From Gammaproteobacteria bacterium (GTDB lineage Bacteria > Pseudomonadota > Gammaproteobacteria > Coxiellales > Coxiellaceae): 64,000 bases of DNA. Shown one piece after another: positions 52,088-60,804 of the stretch (positions within the stretch are counted from its first letter, which is position 1; every line of letters begins with the position of its first letter). A program made the translations under genes and the position numbers. The stretch spans positions 78,978-142,977 of the forward strand of contig JAUIAD010000007.1 of assembly GCA_030425685.1 (NCBI GenBank), written 5' to 3'. The notes under the pieces are model-generated. The model saw only the letters and a list, made by a program, of their open reading frames with translations. It made no database searches and had not been told where the DNA came from.

Positions 52088-53935
52088 TCAACTTTGATCA
52101 AGCCACTGCTCTTCTGCATCATTTAATTCATGTTGCAGTTGTTTTTGTTGCTTATAAAGCGTTTTTCGTACTTGATCATTTTCTTTTTTATACAAGTCGC
52201 TGTCATTTAATTTCGCATTGACCTCTTTAAGCGCTAACTCCAATTCTGCAATGCGTTTTTCAAGCGCCGCAATTTTTACAGGATTTGCACGTTTCTTTTT
52301 TTCGCCACCTTGATTTTCTGCTTTTTTTATTTCCTTTTCACTTTTAACTGGCTCCTTTTGCTGACGATAATGATCAAAAACCCAATCTTCATAATCTGCT
52401 AAATCACCATCAAAAGGTTTTAAACTGCCATTAGCTACCAACCATAATTGATCGACCGTATTTCTAATCAAATAACGATCATGCGAAACTAAAATCAGTG
52501 CGCCCTCAAAACTTTGCAATGCCATCGTTAAAGCCATACGCATTTCCATATCCAAGTGATTAGTCGGTTCATCGAGCAATAATAAATTCGGTTTTTGCCA
52601 AACAATCATTGCTAATACTAAGCGCGCCTTTTCACCACCTGAAAAATTTTCAACCGCTTTTAACACCTCATCGCCGCTATAACCAAATTGGCCAAGATGA
52701 TTACGCAAACGCAATGGTGTTTCATGCGGCGCCAATAAGCGCATATGCTCAAGAGCTGTCTTTTCAGGATTTAATAGCTCAAGCTGCTGTTGCGCAAAAT
52801 AGCCAAGTGTCACACCTTTATCAATTTCAATAACTCCCTTAAGTGGTGAAATTTTTCCTGTTATCGATTTAATTAAGGTCGACTTACCTGCACCATTGGG
52901 ACCAATTAAGCCAATGCGATCACCAGGCACCAACTGCCAATTAATATTCTTCAGAATAATTCGCTCTTCATAACCTAATGAAATATTCTCCATGCGCAAT
53001 AAGGGGTAGGGGCACTTCTCAGGCTGCATAAAATCAAAATGAAAGGGTGATGATACTTGCACCGCAGATACCGTCTCAAGACGCCCTATCGCTTTTAAGC
53101 GACTTTGTGCTTGTTTTGCTTTTGATGCTTTATAACGAAATCTTTCCACATATTTCATCATATGCTTTATTTGCTTTTGCTGTTTTTCATAGGTTGCTTG
53201 TTGCAAAGCCATTTGCTCGGCACGTTGTTTTTCAAAAGATGTATAGGTGCCCGCGTATAATTTTATACCGCCATGCTCAATATGAATCACCTGATTAATC
53301 ACGCGGTCTAAAAAGTCCCTATCGTGTGAAATTATCACTAATAAACCAGGGTATTTTTCTAACCACTTTTCAAGCCACAAGATCGCATTCAAATCTAGGT
53401 GGTTCGTAGGCTCATCTAATAGCAAAACATCAGAGCGACACATCAAGGCTCGCGCTAAATTCAAGCGCATTTGCCAACCGCCAGAAAAAGCACTTAACGG
53501 TTGCTGTTGCGCTGACTCTGAAAAACCAAGACCCGATAGTAATTGCGCCCCACGTGCTTTCGCTGTATAGCCATTGATAGCAGAAAATTGCGCATGCAAA
53601 TCAGCCAGCTTTTCATATTCTCCATCCTGCTCAGCGGTTTCTATCGCTTTACTTAACTGGAAAAAGTCATCATCTCCTTGCAAAACATATTCCAATGCTG
53701 ATCCGCTAAACTGCGGAATCTCTTGCAATACATGTGCCAAACGCAAGTTTCCCTGATAGCTCACCTCACCGTCAGCTGGATCAAGTTGACCCAATAACAA
53801 GGCAAATAAACTACTCTTGCCACAACCATTTGCCCCCACTAAACCAACCTTATGCTTGTCATGCAAGGTAAATGAGGCATCTTTAAACAAGACCTTGCGG
53901 CCTCTCATTAAGCTAATTTGTTGAAAGTTAATCAT
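52088..53935 (-). CDS. yheS: ABC-F family ATPase, YheS-type
   Basis: A 615-residue soluble protein with two ABC domains and no membrane helices. Walker A motifs are GANGCGKSS and GPNGAGKST, signatures are FSGGWQMRLNLARAL and FSGGEKARLVLAMIV, and both Walker B motifs read LLLLDEPTNHLD. The linker of about 80 residues carries KHMMKYVERFRYKASKAKQAQSR, and the C-terminal extension is a Lys/Glu-rich coiled coil. ABC-F proteins act on the ribosome in translation rescue or stress. YheS is favoured over Uup by overall pattern and the C-terminal EEQWLDQ. Confidence 0.93.
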   Translation of the reverse strand: MINFQQISLMRGRKVLFKDASFTLHDKHKVGLVGANGCGKSSLFALLLGQLDPADGEVSYQGNLRLAHVLQEIPQFSGSALEYVLQGDDDFFQLSKAIETAEQDGEYEKLADLHAQFSAINGYTAKARGAQLLSGLGFSESAQQQPLSAFSGGWQMRLNLARALMCRSDVLLLDEPTNHLDLNAILWLEKWLEKYPGLLVIISHDRDFLDRVINQVIHIEHGGIKLYAGTYTSFEKQRAEQMALQQATYEKQQKQIKHMMKYVERFRYKASKAKQAQSRLKAIGRLETVSAVQVSSPFHFDFMQPEKCPYPLLRMENISLGYEERIILKNINWQLVPGDRIGLIGPNGAGKSTLIKSITGKISPLKGVIEIDKGVTLGYFAQQQLELLNPEKTALEHMRLLAPHETPLRLRNHLGQFGYSGDEVLKAVENFSGGEKARLVLAMIVWQKPNLLLLDEPTNHLDMEMRMALTMALQSFEGALILVSHDRYLIRNTVDQLWLVANGSLKPFDGDLADYEDWVFDHYRQQKEPVKSEKEIKKAENQGGEKKKRANPVKIAALEKRIAELELALKEVNAKLNDSDLYKKENDQVRKTLYKQQKQLQHELNDAEEQWLDQS

Positions 53936-54212
53936 AGAGACTTATCGCCAATCAATTGGAAAAAATCCGATAATTTTTACACAGCATGGAACAGGAAACA
54001 AGGGGTGGATCTCATTATAATGATTGGTTGATATGCATTAAGCCGACACTACCTAGGTGGTGAGTTCAAGTGAGGTATTAGGCTTCCTACTCGGTATTTC
54101 CCTAAAATAGGCTTGCTCACAACATCAGCTTCAAACTCTCCTACTTTCAAGCGGATGGCTCAACCATATCAACCATCAATTAATGTTTCATTGTGAATAT
54201 AGTAGAAAATTA

Positions 54213-55103
54213 TTAAATTTCGAACTTTAGCTTGTTAATTTTTACTGCCATCCAGATTGACATAGGCGCTAATATCAAAGCAGCAATAACATCCACTACA
54301 TAATGGTAGCCTAAAGCCATTGTCGACACGATCAGCAAGATATTAAGTAGTAGCAAAGGATAAAATAACGGGGCATACTTGCGAAAAGCATAAAGCACAA
54401 GCAGCGCCGTGATAACATGAAAAGAGGGAAACGAAATAAGACCGCCATCATAAGTTGTAACTGGAATATGCTGGTGCACTTGCTGAAATCGCAAAATAAG
54501 ATCATATTGCTCCTGCAAAAACCGCTGATTATGCAACACTCCGGCTGGCGCAATGGTCGGCCAAAAATAATATATTAGTCCACCAATAAAAAAACTGACA
54601 AAGGTTGCCAATAAATAACGGTCAATTTCTAGTTGATCTTTAAAGAATGCCAAAACAATAGGCGTTAATAACAGCTCAGGCATCCAAGTGGAATAAGACA
54701 TTGTCAATAAATGATGAAGCCATGGGTGCGAAAACGTCCATTGCATAAATGCTACTGTACTAAAACCAATACGCTGGTCTAAATGCAACAATGCAGGATC
54801 TATTATTTTAAATGGCGTTAATAAAAGGCTTGGTATAACGAAAGCGGCAACACATACATATAAAAATACTTGTGTAATGCATGAAAGAACTGAACCCGTT
54901 CTGGGCCAACGCTGCCTTAACCACCCTGAAAATAACCAAGTGATTACTAAACCAGGAATAGAAGCAGCCAGCAAAGCAGGAAATGGCACCACGGTATAAT
55001 GAAACAGGTGAGCATTTAGCAAACGCATTACAATTGCTGCTAATAATAATATTCCTATTACTATGTGTAAAAATCCGTCTTCTTTACGATAAAAAGAAAA
55101 CAT
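54213..55103 (-). CDS. PAP2-superfamily phosphatase/phosphotransferase (Aur1-like)
   Basis: A roughly 296-residue membrane protein with six or more helices. The PAP2 active-site blocks are visible as SFPSFHVITALLVLY near residue 205 and GYHYVVDVIAALIL near 260; the first block (Arg-Pro) is weak, as in the inositolphosphotransferase/PAP2_3 group. It probably acts on lipid phosphates at the membrane. The true ATG is at 55103 and shares a base with the permease stop (TGATG), so translation is coupled to the ABC genes. The three genes may handle one lipid-linked substrate. Confidence 0.85.
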   Translation of the reverse strand: MFSFYRKEDGFLHIVIGILLLAAIVMRLLNAHLFHYTVVPFPALLAASIPGLVITWLFSGWLRQRWPRTGSVLSCITQVFLYVCVAAFVIPSLLLTPFKIIDPALLHLDQRIGFSTVAFMQWTFSHPWLHHLLTMSYSTWMPELLLTPIVLAFFKDQLEIDRYLLATFVSFFIGGLIYYFWPTIAPAGVLHNQRFLQEQYDLILRFQQVHQHIPVTTYDGGLISFPSFHVITALLVLYAFRKYAPLFYPLLLLNILLIVSTMALGYHYVVDVIAALILAPMSIWMAVKINKLKFEI

Positions 55104-55873
55104 CAACTACGAAGACCCTTCCCGCGCTTTAATAAATATAACGCTAAAATATACAAAGCTGCCATAAACAAAATCATAAAGGCTAAAGAGCCAATATGAT
55201 GACTTTCAGAAATACCTAAAAATCCGTAACGGAAATTGCCAATAATATAAACGATAGGATTGGCTAATGAAATATAATGCCAAACGGGTGGCAACAAATG
55301 TATCGAGTAAAATACACCACCAAGATAAGTTAATGGTGTCAGAACAAAGCTAGGAATAATGGAAATATCATCAAAATTCCTAGCATAAACAGCATTAATA
55401 ATGCCAGCAAGTGAAAATATTGAAGATGACAATAAAGTCACCGCAACAATATCAATGATAGAGTGCACCTGCAGATGCGTAAAAATAAGCGCAATGACTG
55501 TCACAATAATCCCAACCAAAACGCCCCTTAACACGCCACCAAAAGAAAAACCTATTAAAATAACCCAATCCGGTGTTGGTGAAACAAGTAATTCTTCAAT
55601 GCTACGTTGAAACTTAGCGCTAAAAAAAGAAGACACTGCACTGGCATAGGAACTGGTAATAACGGTCATCATAATAAGCCCAGGCGCTATAAATTGGATG
55701 TAAGGATAGCCACCCATAGAACCAACACGAGAACCAATAACATGACCAAAAATAATAAAATACAGAGTGGTTGTTATTGCCGGCGGCAATAAGGTTTGCG
55801 ACCAGATTCGAAAGGTACGCTTCGCTTCTTTCATCACCAATGTATAAAATGAAATTAAATACTTACTCTTCAT
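55103..55873 (-). CDS. yadH: ABC-2 type permease (YadH-like)
   Basis: A 256-residue integral membrane protein with six helices. The block IQFIAPGLIMMTVITSSYASAVSSFF and the central SIEELLVSPTPDWVI loop are typical of YadH/NodJ-type ABC-2 permeases, as is LTPLTYLGGVFYSI. It overlaps the ATPase gene by 11 bases and the PAP2 gene by one. The exported substrate is unknown. Confidence 0.9.
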   Translation of the reverse strand: MKSKYLISFYTLVMKEAKRTFRIWSQTLLPPAITTTLYFIIFGHVIGSRVGSMGGYPYIQFIAPGLIMMTVITSSYASAVSSFFSAKFQRSIEELLVSPTPDWVILIGFSFGGVLRGVLVGIIVTVIALIFTHLQVHSIIDIVAVTLLSSSIFSLAGIINAVYARNFDDISIIPSFVLTPLTYLGGVFYSIHLLPPVWHYISLANPIVYIIGNFRYGFLGISESHHIGSLAFMILFMAALYILALYLLKRGKGLRS

Positions 55874-56792
55874 GGCTGCTATCCGACGTTAATCTTAAAA
55901 AAAGCGCCTCCAGTCGATTCGATTTATTGCGCATGCTGTTCACTTCAATTCCCATGTGATTTAACTTATCAAATAATTTACTTAATCCTAATTCCTTAGA
56001 GATTTCAACTTCAATAGTTTGCTCATCAACAGAACGAAAATTATAACCCTCAACCTCTGGCAGCTCTTTTAATGGCGATTTCAGATATAATACAAAAACC
56101 TCATGCTCAAGCTGCTGCAGAAGTGACGCCATAGAAGTATTTTCTACAATATCCCCCTTATCAATAATGGCAATATTGCGGCAAAGATTCTCAGCTTCTT
56201 CAAGGTAATGCGTTGTTAAAATAATAGTAGTGCCTTTTTTATTGATATCGCTTAAGAAGTCCCACAGCATGTAGCGAAGCTCAATATCAACACCAGCCGT
56301 TGGCTCATCTAGAATTAGCATCTTGGGTTCATGAATTAATGCTCTGGCAATGATTAGGCGACGTTTCATACCACCTGAGAGCGCCCTAGTTTGGTCAAAG
56401 CGTTTTTCCCATAACCCTAAGCGTTTTAAATAATGCTCTATGCGTGGCTTGGCAACTTTCGGCGGAATTCCATAATAGCCCGCTTGATTCTGCAAGATCG
56501 TATAAGCAGACTCAAATATACTAAAGTTAAACTCCTGCGGGACAACACCAATGCAAGCTTTAGCAGCCGAAAAATTACTGTCTATATTATGATCAAATAT
56601 CTCAACCATTCCAGCTGTTTTTAATGACAAGGAAGTTAGAATATTAATTAGAGTGGACTTCCCAGCGCCATTGGGACCCAACAGCGCAAAAAAATCACCC
56701 TGCTCAACGGTTATATCTACCCCTCTGAGGGCTTCTACACCATTATCATAAACTTTTCTAAGATTTGTTATCTTTAAGGCTTTCATGTTCAC
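55863..56792 (-). CDS. yadG: ABC transporter ATP-binding protein (YadG-like)
   Basis: A 309-residue ATPase. Walker A is LLGPNGAGKSTLIN near residue 38, the signature is ALSGGMKRRLIIARALIHEP near 138, Walker B is MLILDEPTAGVD and the H-loop is TTHYLEEAE. The start is GTG at 56792 or ATG at 56786; neither has a strong site. It forms an operon with the permease and the PAP2 gene downstream. No periplasmic partner is present, consistent with an exporter. Confidence 0.9.
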   Translation of the reverse strand: MNMKALKITNLRKVYDNGVEALRGVDITVEQGDFFALLGPNGAGKSTLINILTSLSLKTAGMVEIFDHNIDSNFSAAKACIGVVPQEFNFSIFESAYTILQNQAGYYGIPPKVAKPRIEHYLKRLGLWEKRFDQTRALSGGMKRRLIIARALIHEPKMLILDEPTAGVDIELRYMLWDFLSDINKKGTTIILTTHYLEEAENLCRNIAIIDKGDIVENTSMASLLQQLEHEVFVLYLKSPLKELPEVEGYNFRSVDEQTIEVEISKELGLSKLFDKLNHMGIEVNSMRNKSNRLEALFLRLTSDSSHEE

Positions 56793-56827
56793 GCTCTGAG
56801 CTGTTTAAGTACAGAGCATGAATGATA

Positions 56828-57196
56828 TCAGGCTTGCCTGGGTTTGGCTATCCGAACAACCATCGATCGGCCATGAATATCACGCCCATGAGCACTAAGC
56901 GCATCATTGGCTTGATCAGGGCTAAAGTATGTAACAAACGCATAGCCGCGAGAGCGTCCTGTTTTAAAGTTACGAATCACTCTGACCGACTGTATATTGC
57001 CAAAGCGGGAAAAATATTCACGCAAGTCATCTTCTCCGATACGATAAGGAAGATTGCCAACATAGACCTGCTCATTGATATAGCCACCCGCCTGCACAGC
57101 GTTCTTTTTACGTCTGACAAATAGCATAAGTACAACCGCAATTAATACAATCAAAACAGCAGCGAGTATAATGAAAAGAGTGGAATTACTGATCAT
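56828..57196 (-). CDS. Membrane-anchored RRM RNA-binding protein
   Basis: A 122-residue protein with an N-terminal transmembrane helix (residues 7-27, LFIILAAVLIVLIAVVLMLF) followed by a basic stop-transfer RRKK and one RRM domain at about residues 43-118. RNP2 is VYVGNLPY and RNP1 is RGYAFVTY, both with the aromatic residues that contact RNA. Bacterial RRM proteins are usually soluble, so an anchored one is unusual. The cytosolic RRM at the membrane could bind transcripts of membrane proteins. It is likely monocistronic, with an imperfect hairpin upstream at 57231-57264. Confidence 0.88.
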   Translation of the reverse strand: MISNSTLFIILAAVLIVLIAVVLMLFVRRKKNAVQAGGYINEQVYVGNLPYRIGEDDLREYFSRFGNIQSVRVIRNFKTGRSRGYAFVTYFSPDQANDALSAHGRDIHGRSMVVRIAKPRQA

Positions 57197-57321
57197 GGTT
57201 TCCTACCAATATGTTAAAGGTTAAACAAAGGTTCCCTAAAGTCCTTAAGGAATTTTAGAGAACACATCATCAGAAGTAAAGTCAATTTTATCAATTAATT
57301 AGACTCTACTCGAGTGGCAGA

Positions 57322-58686
57322 TTAACGCTCATGAAATGCATCAGAGGTCGAGCGGTGAATTGGCTTAAGCAGATACTGCAACAAAGACTTTTCACCAGTA
57401 ATAATATTGGCTTCAACCGTCATACCGGGCTTAAGTTTCTTACGCTTCTTTTTGGTACCAATAAATTGTTTTTTCAACTCAATCGTTGCCTTGTAATAAG
57501 GCCGCTCTTTTTGATCAACAAAAGTTGACGCAGATATCTTAGTAAGCTTTCCATCGATGCTGCCATAACGGGAGAAGTCGTACGTCATAATTTTAACCGT
57601 CACCGCATCCCCTACTTTAATATGACCAATATCACGGGGTTCAATTTTACCTTCGGCTAGAAGAATGTTATTAATGGGTACGATGTCTAACAAAAAAGAT
57701 CCTGGTTGGACAACATTACCCGCATAATGTTTTAGCCCTTTTATAGTACCAGCAATTGTCGCCTTCACTTTTGATCGAGAAATACGTTCATCAACTTTGT
57801 CAATTTTATGGCGAACTTCTAATAATTCGGAATTTATTTGCGCCAACTCTTTAAGTGCATTCTCTTTGGAAGTAGAGAATAATTCGTTTAACTTATTATT
57901 TGCTTCAGACAACAATTCTTCCGTTTGTTCAATTTCGCTTTTATTACGTGCCCTATCACCTTCTGCTTTATTGACCGCCCGCAATAAAGTTAAATAATCC
58001 TTGTGCGAAACAAATTTATTTTTTCTTAGCTGTTTATACATATTAAATTCTTCACGCAATAATTTGATATGCTCAGACATAACTTTACGCTGCTGATGCA
58101 GCTCTTTTAATTTTTCTTCCCGCTGCGCAATCATATTGCGTAATGAGCCTTCTTGATCTCGTACGGTTTTATATTGAGACTCTAGCAAACTTTTCTGATC
58201 TTGTAACAGCTTATTAATTTGAGTTTTATATTTCACCGGATTATATTTAGAACGAATAACTTTATTGCCCCATTGTGATAAATTTGCCGAAGTGCCTTTT
58301 ACAAAAGCGCTAAGGCGCTCAGAATTTAGGGTTAAAGAAACTTCACGACTTCTTAGCTGATTTAATTCCGTTAACGCAGACGCTGTATTAAATGCAATAA
58401 GCAAATCACCTACCTTAACTTCTTCACCATTATGAACAAACACTTTAGAAATAATACCACCTTCCAAATGTTGCACTTTCTGCACATGTCCTTTAGGCAC
58501 CAACTCACCATAAGCCACAGAGGTTTCTTTAATCTCTGTTAATGAAGCCCATACAACAAGTAAAACAACAATAAATGATACCGCTATAATACCTTTAAAA
58601 ATCAAACGCAGATGACTAGCCTCTTCCAATAACGTCGCATCAGAGATATTTTTTAATTGCTTATACCGTTTTAATTTTTTCATCAT
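57322..58686 (-). CDS. Type I secretion periplasmic adaptor (HlyD family)
   Basis: A 454-residue membrane-fusion protein. One N-terminal helix (residues 32-50, IIAVSFIVVLLVVWASL) is followed by a biotinyl-like half motif (KVQHLEGGIISKVFVHNGEEVKVG is its start, about residue 68). A long coiled coil (about 150-300) and the second half motif with KVKATIAGTIKGLKHYAGN come next, then a C-terminal beta domain ending near the KPGMTVEANIITGE block. It would bridge the ABC proteins to a TolC-like channel. It begins directly after the upstream ABC stop codon, so the three genes form one operon. No tolC is in the window. Confidence 0.92.
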   Translation of the reverse strand: MMKKLKRYKQLKNISDATLLEEASHLRLIFKGIIAVSFIVVLLVVWASLTEIKETSVAYGELVPKGHVQKVQHLEGGIISKVFVHNGEEVKVGDLLIAFNTASALTELNQLRSREVSLTLNSERLSAFVKGTSANLSQWGNKVIRSKYNPVKYKTQINKLLQDQKSLLESQYKTVRDQEGSLRNMIAQREEKLKELHQQRKVMSEHIKLLREEFNMYKQLRKNKFVSHKDYLTLLRAVNKAEGDRARNKSEIEQTEELLSEANNKLNELFSTSKENALKELAQINSELLEVRHKIDKVDERISRSKVKATIAGTIKGLKHYAGNVVQPGSFLLDIVPINNILLAEGKIEPRDIGHIKVGDAVTVKIMTYDFSRYGSIDGKLTKISASTFVDQKERPYYKATIELKKQFIGTKKKRKKLKPGMTVEANIITGEKSLLQYLLKPIHRSTSDAFHER

Positions 58687-60804
58687 CTATAATAGCTCTT
58701 TTGGTATTTTTGGTATTACCTCATCCGGAGGTCCCTGAAGCATTAACTGCCCCTGCTCTAATAATAAAATTTTATCCATATTTCTTAAATGCGAAGGACG
58801 GTGAGTCACCATAACAACAGTAGTATCACCACGCAGCTTATTAATATGATTCATTAGCTGTTGATCCGCATTGTTATCAAGGGTATTACCTGGTTCGTCC
58901 AATAATAAAATAGGCGCTCTGCGCAGATAGGTACGCGCTAAGCATAAAGCTTGCTGGAAACTACTAGCCAATCGTTGAGAGCTTTGATCATTAATCATGG
59001 TGTCGAAACCATCTGGGAAACTCATAATTTTATCTAAAATTCCGGCGCTTTTAGCCGCCTCATAGAGCTGCTCATCACTGGCTGTTGGATCTGATAATCT
59101 AAGATTTGCCGCAATACTGCCATAAAAAAGCTCTGGCACTTGCGGCAAGTACCCCATCCCTAACCTAAGCTCAATTGGATTAAGCTGACGTATATCACAA
59201 TTATCAATTAATATATTGCCCGCCTGTGGTTGGTATAAGCCAAGCAAAACTTTCAATAGCGTTGATTTACCCGAACCATTTCTACCGACTACACCAACAA
59301 TTTCACCACGATCAATTTCAAAGGCAAGGTTTAATAAACTAGGCGTATAGGCCGAAGGATAACGCATACTGACACGATTAAAATTAATATTACCATCAAA
59401 TTTAACATAGTCATTTTTTAACTTGGTGCTTTGCTCACTTTCAGGCGTCAAATTCATTAAATTATTAATTTGCTTTGAGCTATTAACAAGTTGTTGCAGC
59501 TTAGGCAAGGTATTGAAAATTGTTTTTATTGGCGCTAATACCCGCCACACCAAAATCATCAGTGCAATCATTGCACCAACCGTTAGCTCACCATGCATAA
59601 CACGAAGTGCGCCAAAGCTTAAAACAGCCATACCAGCTGCAATCATAATAAACTCAGAAATAGAAGTATTTATCGCGTGAAACAACGAAACTTTAAGTGT
59701 CGAAAGATTCGATTTAGCAGACATCTCGCGATAACGTGATTCCCAGGTGTTGACCGCAGCTGTATATTTTAAAGCGCGCATTGATTTTATTGACTCTAAG
59801 AGGAACTCTTGTAATTCAGAAGACTGTTTTGAGGATGCCAACATATGTGGCTTATTTTTAGCATTCAGGATAGTGCCCAACAGGAAGAAAATAGCTAGCA
59901 TTAGTATTGGGATTAGAACTAACATGCCACCAAGAATTCCGATGATAACCAACGCAATGACAATAAATGGAATTTCAAAAAATACGCTTAGCAAAGGACC
60001 CGATATAAATTCACGCACGCGATCAAAATCCTTAAGCCTTGCCACCTGCGATCCTGCAGTAGCACTTTCAGTGTATACTGGCGCCAAATAAAGCAGCCGA
60101 CTAAATACCTTATCACCTATAGCCTTATCAAAGCGCGCGCCAACCAACGCTAAGTGTTCAGCCCTGATGCGATAGATAACAAAAATACCTATCAATGCTA
60201 TAAACACACCAATAACAAATTCACTCAGCATAAAAATTGAAGACACGCCAATTACACGATCATAAACAGCCATAACAAATAGTGGTGTAGCTAATATTAA
60301 TAAATTTAAAATAATACTCAGAAACACAGCGTTTGTAATAAGAGGCTTATTTTTAGCAAGTGTTTTATGCAGCCAACTTCTTTTAACATCAGTGCTTTTA
60401 TTATCTTTAACCTTAAAAGTATACAAGGTGACTTTCTTAGAAAAAGCCAGTAAATCTAACTGCAACACCTTTTTTCTTTCATTGCTCGCACCATCAAATA
60501 TCGCAACTTCACCATCTTCCTGAGATAACAGTATTATCGGTTTGTTATCTTCAGTAATAAGCAAACAGGGCATCAAGCGTGGATCTAAATTTTTGGTTTT
60601 TATTTCAACTTTCCGACTGTCAAAATTTAAATTTTCCAATACATCACAAAAACCTTCCGCGCTAACAATATTATTAAAATGAGGCAAAGATTCTTTTAAT
60701 GCACGCGACTTACCATTCCATTTCAGCGCTAGCAGCAATGGTTCTAAACAATTTTCAAAGGGCGTATCCACCTTCTCTGTAGAGGACAAATTCGTTGCTG
60801 TCAT
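58687..60804 (-). CDS. Type I secretion ABC protein with C39-like N-domain
   Basis: A 705-residue exporter half. Residues 1-130 resemble the peptidase-C39-like domain, but I see no catalytic Cys in a C39 motif, so it is probably a substrate-docking relic. Five to six helices span about 155-430. The ATPase has Walker A GVVGRNGSGKSTLLKVL and Walker B ILLLDEPGNTLD. The signature is unusual, reading LASSFQQALCLAR instead of LSGGQ. Its ATG overlaps the stop of the next ABC gene by four bases. Resembles LapB/RtxB-type exporters. Confidence 0.9.
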   Translation of the reverse strand: MTATNLSSTEKVDTPFENCLEPLLLALKWNGKSRALKESLPHFNNIVSAEGFCDVLENLNFDSRKVEIKTKNLDPRLMPCLLITEDNKPIILLSQEDGEVAIFDGASNERKKVLQLDLLAFSKKVTLYTFKVKDNKSTDVKRSWLHKTLAKNKPLITNAVFLSIILNLLILATPLFVMAVYDRVIGVSSIFMLSEFVIGVFIALIGIFVIYRIRAEHLALVGARFDKAIGDKVFSRLLYLAPVYTESATAGSQVARLKDFDRVREFISGPLLSVFFEIPFIVIALVIIGILGGMLVLIPILMLAIFFLLGTILNAKNKPHMLASSKQSSELQEFLLESIKSMRALKYTAAVNTWESRYREMSAKSNLSTLKVSLFHAINTSISEFIMIAAGMAVLSFGALRVMHGELTVGAMIALMILVWRVLAPIKTIFNTLPKLQQLVNSSKQINNLMNLTPESEQSTKLKNDYVKFDGNINFNRVSMRYPSAYTPSLLNLAFEIDRGEIVGVVGRNGSGKSTLLKVLLGLYQPQAGNILIDNCDIRQLNPIELRLGMGYLPQVPELFYGSIAANLRLSDPTASDEQLYEAAKSAGILDKIMSFPDGFDTMINDQSSQRLASSFQQALCLARTYLRRAPILLLDEPGNTLDNNADQQLMNHINKLRGDTTVVMVTHRPSHLRNMDKILLLEQGQLMLQGPPDEVIPKIPKELL

